Positions 57,488-64,000 of a DNA stretch of 64,000 nucleotides are shown piece by piece (within the stretch, counting starts at the first letter, position 1; every line of letters starts with the position of its first letter). The stretch is from Balneolaceae bacterium (GTDB taxonomy: Bacteria > Bacteroidota > Rhodothermia > Balneolales > Balneolaceae): NCBI GenBank assembly GCA_034521495.1, contig JAXHMK010000013.1:1-64000 (forward strand), in the 5' to 3' direction. Under the pieces are notes generated by a model, which saw only the letters and a program-made list of their open reading frames with translations, ran no database searches and was not told where the DNA came from. The translations under genes were made by a program, and so were the position numbers.

Positions 57488-57577
57488 TATATACCGGTTA
57501 GAATAATAGTTGTTCAAACCATACTCAGAAAAAACAACATCGTTGTAAACACTTGTAATTTTAAGTAGGTTTTAATT

Positions 57578-58051
57578 ATGAAAACAAAAAAAGAGTATTT
57601 GCCAATCGATAACAAATTAAGCATAATCCTTGCTGAGGATGATTTTGACGACCGCCTCCTTTTTGAAGAAGCCATTGAAGAATTACCGGTTTCTGTTCAA
57701 ATTAAAACATTTAACAATGGTGATGAACTGATGGAGTGGCTCACTCGCAATAATAATAAGCTGCCTGACGCTCTTTTTCTTGACCTGAATATGCCCCGTA
57801 AAAACGGATTTGCAACATTGGGCGAGATAAAGAGGAACACTAAACTGCAGGATTTACCCGTAATTATTTTTTCCACTGCTACTAATGAAGAAATGATAAA
57901 GCAGGTTTTTAAAGATGCAGCACACTATTACATTAAAAAACCGACCGATTTTCGTAAACTTAAAGAGCTTTTATACAAATCACTTAAATTGATAGCAGAT
58001 AATGAGCTGGATCTTCCCGGAAAAGAAAGCTTTATCCTAACTACTGAATGA
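57578..58051 (+). CDS. Single-domain response regulator (REC only)
   Basis: 157 residues, one receiver domain of the Rcp1/CheY-like type found beside hybrid or phytochrome-like kinases. Acidic pocket LAEDDFDDRLLFEEA (residues ~18-32), phosphorylated aspartate in PDALFLDLNMPRKNG (D near 70), conserved Ser/Thr in VIIFSTATNEE (~96-100), Lys in YYIKKPTDF (~119). No output domain. 316 bp upstream of the CheB-CheR kinase gene, whose other side carries a second regulator of the same type. Confidence 0.92.
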   Translation: MKTKKEYLPIDNKLSIILAEDDFDDRLLFEEAIEELPVSVQIKTFNNGDELMEWLTRNNNKLPDALFLDLNMPRKNGFATLGEIKRNTKLQDLPVIIFSTATNEEMIKQVFKDAAHYYIKKPTDFRKLKELLYKSLKLIADNELDLPGKESFILTTE

Positions 58052-58151
58052 ACTACTCGACAATGCCATCGAGGTATCAACTAAAAACGGACATCTTTTT
58101 TTGTATGTTTTTTTAAGGAGCACCCATTTTGAAAGAGACTTTATTTTTTTA

Positions 58152-58337
58152 GACCGTCCAAATAGGGCGTCATTTCGCACTTTCCCTACTAAAGGGATCT
58201 CTTTCGGGAGATTCGTGACCTCCTCTCTTTGGTAAGGGCCAGGAGATATGGCTCCGCTGGGAACAGATGAGTGGATCGGTGTCCGGTATGACGGATCTGG
58301 AACATACATTTTTACTGAGCGCCCTTTATGGACAGCA
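58152..58337. repeat. Inverted-repeat-bounded element before the CheB-CheR gene
   Basis: Left GTCCAAATAGGGCGT (58156-58170), right complement GTCCATAAAGGGCGC (ends 58333): 12 of 15 match. Palindromic words inside (AAAGGGATCTCTTTCGGGAG). It lies in the leader of the kinase gene and makes an upstream ATG at 58248 look open. Confidence 0.5.
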
Positions 58338-58367
58338 TCGGAATTAAATCACTTACGATTAAATAAA

Positions 58368-59597
58368 ATGGCCGAAAAGTCAGAAAATCAGACAACTAAA
58401 AAGGGAAAAAGTAAAAAATCTGAAAACTTATTTCCTGTTGTTGCTATTGGTGCCTCAGCGGGGGGGTTAACTCCTTTCAAAACATTACTCAGAGCCACCG
58501 GAGAAGAGCCCGGCATGGCTTTTATTTTTGTACAGCATTTAGATCCTGACCACGAGAGCCTGCTGCCCGAAATTCTTCGAAAAGAGACAAAAATGCCGGT
58601 AGCAGAGATGTCGGGTGAATGTAAAATTGAGCCCAACCACGTCTATGTGATGCCCAGTAATAAATTGATGAGGGCAGAGGATGGTAAATTGCAGCTCACA
58701 GATCGGCCCGAAAAGAAAAAATCAGAACGTGTTCTTCCCGTCGACCTGTTATTTACAGCGCTGGCTGAAGTTTATGAATCACGTGCCATTGGAGTGGTAC
58801 TGTCTGGCACGGCATCGGATGGCACCAAAGGGTTAAAAACCATAAAAGATGCAGGGGGCATAACATTTGCACAGAGTGTGGAGTCGGCAGAATATAATGG
58901 AATGCCCGGCAGCGCAATACATGCAGGGGTCGTTGATTTTGTGCTACAACCGGAGGAGATTCCCAAAAAATTACTTGAGATAAAGCACTTCATTAAAACG
59001 GATGATGCTTTAGAGACCTCTTCGGACGATGATGATGATGAGAGTGACTATATGCAAATTATCACCCTGTTGCGGGTTCGGAAAGGCACTGACTTTACCT
59101 ATTACAAACAGACCACAATCCGCAGAAGAATACTTCGAAGGATGGCAATCAACAAAATTAAAAAGGTGTCCGCCTATCTTGACTATTTAAGAGAGAACAG
59201 AGAGGAACAAGATACCCTTTATAGCGATTTTTTGATTCCGGTTACCTCATTCTTTCGTGACCCAAAAATATTTGAACATCTATCCAACCAATTTTTACCG
59301 GATCTTGTCGATAACATTCCCGATGATAAAACCGTACGGGTATGGGTGGCAGGTTGCAGCACAGGCGAAGAGGCGTATACTCTGGCCATTCTGTTTAGAG
59401 AACTTTTAGAATCCCGAACAGTGGGAAACCCCGGAAAAAAAGTACAGATCTTTGCATCTGATCTAAGCGAATCCGCAATCGACCGGGCTCGTTTGGGTAC
59501 GTATTCTACAACGGAATTGGCAGGGGTGTCTGAGCAACGGATTAAAAAGTACTTTACCAAAATCAAATGGAAATTTTCAGGTAAACCGGCAGATTAG
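58368..59597 (+). CDS. CheB-CheR part of a chemotaxis-type hybrid histidine kinase (frameshifted)
   Basis: 409 residues from ATG 58368. Residues ~22-205 are a CheB methylesterase: VVAIGASAGGL with the catalytic Ser30, FVQHLDPDHESLLPEI with His57, GVVLSGTASDGTKGL with the third catalytic residue near 160. Residues ~225-409 are the CheR methyltransferase: TTIRRRILRRMAI, IPVTSFFRDPKIFEHL, and VRVWVAGCSTGEEAYTLAIL with the AdoMet site. The frame ends early; removing one T from the run at 59574-59577 leads into QVNRQIRDMCVFAVHNFLKD, the normal CheR continuation, and so into the next feature. Confidence 0.85.
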   Translation: MAEKSENQTTKKGKSKKSENLFPVVAIGASAGGLTPFKTLLRATGEEPGMAFIFVQHLDPDHESLLPEILRKETKMPVAEMSGECKIEPNHVYVMPSNKLMRAEDGKLQLTDRPEKKKSERVLPVDLLFTALAEVYESRAIGVVLSGTASDGTKGLKTIKDAGGITFAQSVESAEYNGMPGSAIHAGVVDFVLQPEEIPKKLLEIKHFIKTDDALETSSDDDDDESDYMQIITLLRVRKGTDFTYYKQTTIRRRILRRMAINKIKKVSAYLDYLRENREEQDTLYSDFLIPVTSFFRDPKIFEHLSNQFLPDLVDNIPDDKTVRVWVAGCSTGEEAYTLAILFRELLESRTVGNPGKKVQIFASDLSESAIDRARLGTYSTTELAGVSEQRIKKYFTKIKWKFSGKPAD

Positions 59598-59601
59598 GGA
59601 T

Positions 59602-61824
59602 ATGTGCGTTTTTGCCGTTCATAATTTCTTAAAAGACCCTCCATTTGGTAAAATAGACCTGGTAAGCTGTCGTAATGTACTGATCTATTTTGAACCCTAT
59701 CTGCAGAAAAAAGCACTGACCACATTTCATTATGTACTAAACCAAAACGGGAAATTATTGCTCGGTAAATCGGAAACAACCAGCGGGGTTCCCGACCTTT
59801 TTTCTGAAGCTGCCAAAAGTGACAAAATATATTCACGTAAAGAAGCATCCAGTAAGTTCGTGCAGGTGGTTAACCGGAGATCGGAACTTGATTATAATGA
59901 GAGAGAGAAATACAACACACGGGAAAAGAAGAGTCCCGACTTTCAAAAAACGGCAGACGAGTATTTGCTCAAAAATCATACCCCTGCCGGTGTAGTGGTA
60001 AATAAAGCGATGGATATTGTACAGTATCGGGGAAAAACCGGTCCATATTTAGAGCAAACGTCAGGGAAACCGAGCCATAATTTGATAGCACTGGCAGTGC
60101 CGGGCCTGGCTTTTGAACTGCGAAATGTTCTGCATAAAGCAAAACAAGGGAATAAAGAAGTAAAAAAAGAGAACATCCCGATCAAGCTGAATGATGAAAT
60201 CCATACGGTTTCCATCGAAGCTATTCCGCTTCCCAATACCATAGATCCTCACTTTTTAATCCTGTTTCACGATACCTCTTCAGAAAAAAACAGACAAGAG
60301 TCTGAAACGGAAGACGCACAAACAGTCGAAGAACCGGATACCGACAAAGATGATCGCATTCAGCAATTAGAGCAAGAACTTGTTGACACAAGGGAGGACA
60401 TGCGCAACATCACGGAAGATCAGGAAGTTGCCATTGAAGAGCTCCAGAGCGCCAACGAAGAGTTGATGAGCAGCAGTGAAGAGCTGCAGAGCCTGAATGA
60501 AGAGTTAGAGACCAGTAAGGAGGAGCTTCAATCCACGAATGAAGAGCTGATTGTCCTGAACCAGGAAATGAACAGTTTAAATGAACAGTTAGAATCTGAA
60601 AGAAATTATTCTGAATCTATAGTTGCAAACATTCGCGGGCCGCTGCTGGTTCTGGATAAACACCTGCGGATAAGAACGGCAAACAAAGCCTTTTACAAAA
60701 AGTTTAAAGTAACTGAAGAGGAAACGATTGGGAGCCTGATTTATAACCTGAACAACAAGAAGTGGGATTTCCCTGAATTGAGAAAGCTACTTGAAGAAGT
60801 TATGACCGAAAAACAGGTTGTTGTGGATTATGAGGTTATTCATACTTTTCCCGATTTAGGCGAGATGCATTTGTTGCTAAATGCACGGGAGATTATCAAA
60901 GATGATGAATCAGATAATTTAATTCTGCTGTCGCTTGAAGATATTACCGAACAGGTAAAAGAGAGAGAAAAAAGGCGTGAAATCCAGGAGCAGTATACCA
61001 AAGAACTGGAAAAGAAAATAGAAGAACGGACTGTTGAGTTAAGAAATGCTATTGAAGAGCTCCGGGAAATGAACAAGGAATTGGTGGAAACAAATAAAGA
61101 GCTGGAAGCATTTACCTATATTTCCAGTCACGATCTGCAGGAGCCGCTCCGAAAAATTCAAACCTTTGCAGGTATGGTACTCGAAAAAGAGAATCAGAAC
61201 CTTTCCGATAAGGGTAAAACCTATTTCAATATTATGCGGAGCGCCGCAAAACGGATGCAGAAGCTTATTAATGATCTGCTTGAGTTCTCACGCCTCAACA
61301 CGACAGAGAGAACGTTTGAGACCATAGATCTGGGTACTATTATTGAAGAGGTTTTAGCAAACTTCAATGACGTTATTAAAGAAAAAAATGCCAATATTGA
61401 GCTGCAGGAAATGTGTGAGGCAGATGTTATCGTTTTTCAGTTCCGGCAACTGATGCACAATCTTATCAGCAATGCGCTTAAGTTTTCAAAACCCGGAGAA
61501 AGTCCTCATATAAGGATCAAAAGCAGTATTGTAAAAGGGAGTGAACTGAAGTCAAAAGGACTTTCCCCCGATCAAAACTACTGCCATGTTTCCGTGTCTG
61601 ATAACGGTATCGGTTTGGATAAAAAATTCAAAGGAAAAATATTCGAGGTATTTCAAAAACTCCATTCAAAAGATGAATATCCGGGTACGGGAATCGGGCT
61701 GGCAACGGTGAAGAAAATTGTAAATCATCATAATGGAGAAATATTTGTTGATAGTGCCTTGAATAAAGGAACTACATTTGATATTTATATTCCTGCAGAG
61801 GCTCAAACATCGACCGAAAAATGA
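59602..61824 (+). CDS. CheR C-terminus, PAS domain and histidine kinase part of the hybrid protein
   Basis: 740 residues. Starts inside CheR (PFGKIDLVSCRNVLIYFEPY) and runs on through a PAS-like region, a long coiled coil (IEELQSANEELMSSSEELQS, ~275-335), a PAS domain (SIVANIRGPLLVLDKHLRIR, ~340-455), a second coiled coil, and a HisKA/ATPase kinase: ISSHDLQEPLRKIQTFAGMV (His near residue 511), LMHNLISNALKFSKPG, VSDNGIGLDKKF, GTGIGLATVKKIV. The intact fusion would be ~1150 residues. Its stop overlaps the next response regulator by 4 bp, so they work as a pair. Methyl-group enzymes in a kinase suggest signal adaptation outside flagellar chemotaxis. Confidence 0.88.
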   Translation: MCVFAVHNFLKDPPFGKIDLVSCRNVLIYFEPYLQKKALTTFHYVLNQNGKLLLGKSETTSGVPDLFSEAAKSDKIYSRKEASSKFVQVVNRRSELDYNEREKYNTREKKSPDFQKTADEYLLKNHTPAGVVVNKAMDIVQYRGKTGPYLEQTSGKPSHNLIALAVPGLAFELRNVLHKAKQGNKEVKKENIPIKLNDEIHTVSIEAIPLPNTIDPHFLILFHDTSSEKNRQESETEDAQTVEEPDTDKDDRIQQLEQELVDTREDMRNITEDQEVAIEELQSANEELMSSSEELQSLNEELETSKEELQSTNEELIVLNQEMNSLNEQLESERNYSESIVANIRGPLLVLDKHLRIRTANKAFYKKFKVTEEETIGSLIYNLNNKKWDFPELRKLLEEVMTEKQVVVDYEVIHTFPDLGEMHLLLNAREIIKDDESDNLILLSLEDITEQVKEREKRREIQEQYTKELEKKIEERTVELRNAIEELREMNKELVETNKELEAFTYISSHDLQEPLRKIQTFAGMVLEKENQNLSDKGKTYFNIMRSAAKRMQKLINDLLEFSRLNTTERTFETIDLGTIIEEVLANFNDVIKEKNANIELQEMCEADVIVFQFRQLMHNLISNALKFSKPGESPHIRIKSSIVKGSELKSKGLSPDQNYCHVSVSDNGIGLDKKFKGKIFEVFQKLHSKDEYPGTGIGLATVKKIVNHHNGEIFVDSALNKGTTFDIYIPAEAQTSTEK

Positions 61825-62273
61825 AAACTCCAAAAGCTCCACTTCGTGTCCTTCTAACCGATGATGATGAGGACGACAGGCTTATTTTTAAAGAGATCCT
61901 GGATGAGATGGATAAGGATATCATCGTCCGGATGGTGAATGATGGCAAACAGCTGATGGATTTTCTCGCAACCGAAAATAAACCACTTCCCCACATTATC
62001 TTCCTGGATCTCAATATGCCGACTATGAACGGATTAGAATGTCTGAAGGAGATCAGAAATGATGACAGGTATAGCGATATTTCCATTGCAATCTATTCTA
62101 CTTCAATCTCTGAAAAGGATATTGAAGAGACGTTTCTGCATGGAGCCAATATCTATATCACCAAACCGGCTGCTTATAGTGAACTCAAAAAAGTATTGAA
62201 AAAATCTCTTACTGCTGTTCGTATGAACCTGAATTCTGAATTAGATAGGTCAAATTTTGTGCTTAAGATTTAG
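61821..62273 (+). CDS. Single-domain response regulator (REC only)
   Basis: 150 residues. LLTDDDEDDRLIFKEIL (acidic pocket ~12-28), PHIIFLDLNMPTMNGLE with phospho-Asp near 65, IAIYSTSISEKD, IYITKPAAYSELKK with the conserved Lys. Paralogue of the regulator at 57578-58051. Start overlaps the kinase stop (ATGA), a sign of stoichiometric expression as its cognate receiver. Confidence 0.93.
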   Translation: MKTPKAPLRVLLTDDDEDDRLIFKEILDEMDKDIIVRMVNDGKQLMDFLATENKPLPHIIFLDLNMPTMNGLECLKEIRNDDRYSDISIAIYSTSISEKDIEETFLHGANIYITKPAAYSELKKVLKKSLTAVRMNLNSELDRSNFVLKI

Positions 62274-62293
62274 TTTCATGCCGTTGTCGGCTT

Positions 62294-62345
62294 CCGGGGA
62301 TCCTGAATCAAGTTTAGGATGACGTACACGGTTTTGCAAAGCCTC
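62294..62345. mobile_element. R1 element, right-end fragment
   Basis: GGGGATCCTGAATCAAGTTT, then AGGATGACG and CGGTTTTGCAAAGCCTCC, the right part of a 129-bp R1 copy. The left terminal repeat is missing. Its right end coincides with the point where the PIN toxin frame on the reverse strand stops. Confidence 0.75.
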
Positions 62346-62414
62346 CTAAGAATGAAAGTGATCATTTTGGTTCAAAAATGCTACAATTGGGCCAGTATCA
62401 ATTAGTACTTTCAC
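62346..62414 (-). pseudogene. PIN toxin N-terminal fragment cut by an R1 element
   Basis: On the reverse strand a GTG overlaps the antitoxin stop (GTGA) and encodes VKVLIDTGPIVAFLNQNDHF then HS and a stop: the exact opening of a VapC/PIN nuclease, with the first catalytic Asp in LIDTGP. The stop TAG is formed at the junction with the R1 fragment, so the rest of the ~130-residue toxin is gone. Confidence 0.75.
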
Positions 62415-62674
62415 CGCCCAAAATCTTTCATGTGAGCTGGATTTATAGAAAGATCACCCGGTCCGTTAACAGAACCTGACAAGTGTTCAATACCATGTAA
62501 AAATGAGTTTTTTGGGGCGGGCCCGGTGTTTTCTCTTGTTTTTTCTTCAATCAAATCCATAACGGCCTGTTTTTGGGTAACCCCTTGCCGCCGTGCTAAC
62601 ATTCGGATTTTTTCTTTCTGTTCAGGTGTCAGCTTCATGCCAAACCAAACGGTTTTATCTTTCGTTTTACTCAT
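62411..62674 (-). CDS. Orphaned ribbon-helix-helix-type antitoxin
   Basis: 87 residues: KTVWFGMKLTPEQKEKIRML then ARRQGVTQKQAVMDLIEEKT, a CopG/RHH-like DNA-binding half, and a C-terminal half that could wrap a toxin (SINPAHMKDFGR). The ending DFGR and overlap with a PIN start are typical of such pairs. Its toxin has been truncated by the R1 fragment downstream, so it may persist as an orphan antitoxin. Confidence 0.8.
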   Translation of the reverse strand: MSKTKDKTVWFGMKLTPEQKEKIRMLARRQGVTQKQAVMDLIEEKTRENTGPAPKNSFLHGIEHLSGSVNGPGDLSINPAHMKDFGR

Positions 62675-62690
62675 CAGAACAAGTGTTAAT

Positions 62691-62721
62691 TAGATTGCAA
62701 CTAGAATCTAAACGTTGCAAC
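62691..62721 (-). promoter_or_regulatory. Possible antitoxin operator
   Basis: 17-47 bp upstream of the antitoxin start: direct repeats TTGCAAC at 62695-62701 and 62715-62721, and the inverted repeat TAGATT ... AATCTA at 62691-62710. Autoregulation by RHH antitoxins is the rule; the sites are a guess from symmetry. Confidence 0.35.
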
Positions 62722-63377
62722 AAAAATGAAAGTATTTAAAATAAGCCCTTTATTCATAGCAGTTTTACTGTTCTCCCCACTTTCTCTGTGAACTTTTTTA
62801 GATGCCCCCTATCCCTGCATTGCTGCAATACTGATTTTAAGATTATCCAACGTCCTTTCCGTTGTTTAACAACATATATAAAACCAGATTGGAATAGCCA
62901 CTAAATAACATAGTGCAGTGCGCTCTGCCATAAATGAAAGCCCTGCCACGAAGTGATCCCCGGGGGAAAGGGGCGCAATCCAGACAAAACATTGCCTATT
63001 TTTATAACATAAAAACAAGTTAAACCTGGGTTTTCATACCCACATAAACCTGTTTGGCTACCGACGGATCAACATAGCCAATTTTTTTTGGTTCATTCAT
63101 TTAGATTACAAACACTCATGCCGGTTGAATCGCCTTATCATAAAAGCCGCATATCTACATTCGGTGAGATATTTATCCCCCGGAATTGGCGGCCCGGGTT
63201 CTTACACTTATTCTGAAAATGTTACATCCTTTACGGATTTTGACCGGCAGCTTTTTAATTGGCGGATTCTGCAATATATTGAAATTCTAAATGGTAGATT
63301 CAAGGTTCACGCTTTCTATTTATGAATCTTTCTATCGATACAACTCAACATTAATAAATAAGTCAAGAGCTTCTTCT
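62722..63377. other. Long intergenic region without a recognised gene
   Basis: 656 bp, low coding character. Words such as GGGTTTTCATACCC and AGTGATCCCCGGGGGAAAGG are short palindromes, not assignable. Small forward frames (63125-63325) lack a ribosome site and family pattern. Confidence 0.4.
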
Positions 63378-63536
63378 ATGGATATTATAAAAATCATTTT
63401 TGCAATCATTCTGCCACCTCTCGGAGTCTTTTTGGAAGTTGGAATAACCGGGGCTTTTTGGTTAAATATTTTACTAACGATCCTTGGCTTTATCCCGGGC
63501 ATTATCCATGCGGTGTGGGTGATTGCCAAAAACTGA
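63378..63536 (+). CDS. YqaE/Pmp3 family membrane protein
   Basis: 52 residues with two helices and the Pmp3/YqaE signature: IIFAIILPPLGVFLEVGITG then FWLNILLTILGFIPGIIHAV. Small hydrophobic proteins of this family help keep membrane potential under salt or cold stress. ATG 63378 gives the normal length; the frame is open further upstream without homology. Confidence 0.92.
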   Translation: MDIIKIIFAIILPPLGVFLEVGITGAFWLNILLTILGFIPGIIHAVWVIAKN

Positions 63537-63608
63537 TATTCTGAATAAAATCTACCGGAACACAGGACATTAGTCGTGAGCTATTGTAATTATCATTGAA
63601 CAGAGGGT

Positions 63609-64000
63609 ATGTATTATAAAAAACTTCACTTATATGGTGTTTTTTTCTTGCTGGTCGCCATCGCTTTACCGGCTTTGGTATCGGCACAAGGTGACGACCA
63701 GACCTTACCGCCGGAAAGTACTTTTGAAACATCCGTACCGGAACAGGTAGATGTTCGTCCCGAGGCATCAGATTTCGAGATCCGGGAGCGCCTGAGTGGA
63801 ATATTAGCTGCAACAGGCTGGTTTGTGGACACAGAAGTGGAGGTGAACGATGGGGTTGTGTTTCTCCGGGGTTCAACAGAGACCGATGATTTCAAGCGAT
63901 GGGCCGGAGAACTCGCCAGTAATACACAGGATGTTACTGCGGTTGTCAATCAAATACAGATAACGGAACCTGATATTTGGAATTACGAACCCGCGTTTAC
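63609..64000 (+). CDS. Exported BON-domain protein, probably the start of an MscS-type channel (partial)
   Basis: Open from ATG 63609 (AGAGGG just upstream) to the window edge, 130 codons. Signal peptide (GVFFLLVAIALPALVSAQG, cut after AQ). A BON domain follows at residues ~55-115: DFEIRERLSGILAATGWFVD, VNDGVVFLRGSTETDDFKRW, NTQDVTAVVNQIQIT. In this bacterial group a BON domain at this place, then W-N-Y-E-P, often leads into mechanosensitive channel helices; that part is outside the window, so the full identity is inference. Confidence 0.75.
   Translation, partial: MYYKKLHLYGVFFLLVAIALPALVSAQGDDQTLPPESTFETSVPEQVDVRPEASDFEIRERLSGILAATGWFVDTEVEVNDGVVFLRGSTETDDFKRWAGELASNTQDVTAVVNQIQITEPDIWNYEPAF

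Noticed and set aside
58248-58367. Upstream start for the CheB-CheR protein
   Set aside because: The added 40 residues come from a palindromic element and do not match CheB; ATG 58368 is adequate.
62264-62345. TAAGA on both sides as a 5-bp target duplication for the R1 fragment
   Set aside because: TAAGA does occur at 62264-62268 and 62347-62351, but no R1 left end follows the first one; chance is more likely.
1-64000. tRNA or rRNA genes
   Set aside because: I looked for tRNA-like T-loop words in the larger gaps and saw no convincing cloverleaf; a tRNAscan run would settle it.

Overview
The window is a 64 kb piece of an AT-leaning (low-to-mid 40s % GC by eye) Gram-negative chromosome. Gene content points to the Bacteroidota/Balneolota group, most likely a Balneolaceae-like marine or halophilic bacterium: a heavy-metal RND pump fused to its own outer-membrane channel, PorT-like and OmpA-like outer-membrane proteins, Leu/Phe-type dehydrogenase, small YtxH / lmo0937 / YqaE stress proteins and a very high density of small palindromic repeats. 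The taxon is an inference from families, not a search result.

Layout. 0-11 kb: housekeeping and membrane genes (Hsp33, leucine dehydrogenase, ZIP transporter, DedA, AI-2E, AsmA-like and DUF423 proteins). 11-18.3 kb: a divergent catabolic cluster in which almost every product carries an export signal: SelA/DgaE-like PLP lyase, two RidA proteins, an amidohydrolase, an SMP-30 lactonase, and a PQQ-type sugar dehydrogenase with a cytochrome c domain separated by a frameshift. 18.7-27.2 kb: CDGSH Fe-S protein, PAS histidine kinase, a flippase-like protein overlapping a glycosyltransferase fused to a degenerate phosphoesterase, and an MscS-like channel. 27.2-33.3 kb: accessory zone of toxin-antitoxin systems, a partly duplicated PIN gene, and the GC-rich remains of a Type ISP restriction-modification gene. 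33.4-41.9 kb: metal resistance (CDF exporter, DUF6660-like leader gene, CzcA/CusA-TolC fusion, CzcB adaptor). 42-51.7 kb: DUF302, split AraC regulator, histidine kinase and a stress cluster of small membrane proteins, lipoprotein and OmpA, followed by a five-copy 201-bp tandem array. 52-62.3 kb: C11 peptidase lipoprotein, barrels, an ORF-less group II intron, Crp regulator, and a response regulator / CheB-CheR-PAS-kinase / response regulator signalling unit. 62.3-64 kb: a TA pair whose toxin is cut by a repeat, YqaE and the start of a BON-domain protein.

The most distinctive signal is in the non-coding DNA. One 129-149 bp element (here R1) has 16-bp terminal inverted repeats and a perfect 5-bp target duplication at all six complete copies. 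A second (R2) has a GTAC-flanked hairpin at each end, about 140 bp apart, with covariation in the stems and an unconserved interior; it also builds the tandem array. A 290-bp element (R8) sits inside another repeat with a 9-bp target duplication. A 594-nt group II intron without a reverse transcriptase lies directly behind a terminator, as group IIC introns do. Other families (R3-R7) fill most intergenic gaps.

Seven genes are broken by apparent one-base or two-base indels, most at short homopolymers. Either the assembly has indel errors or several genes have decayed; this should be settled before the split genes are interpreted.
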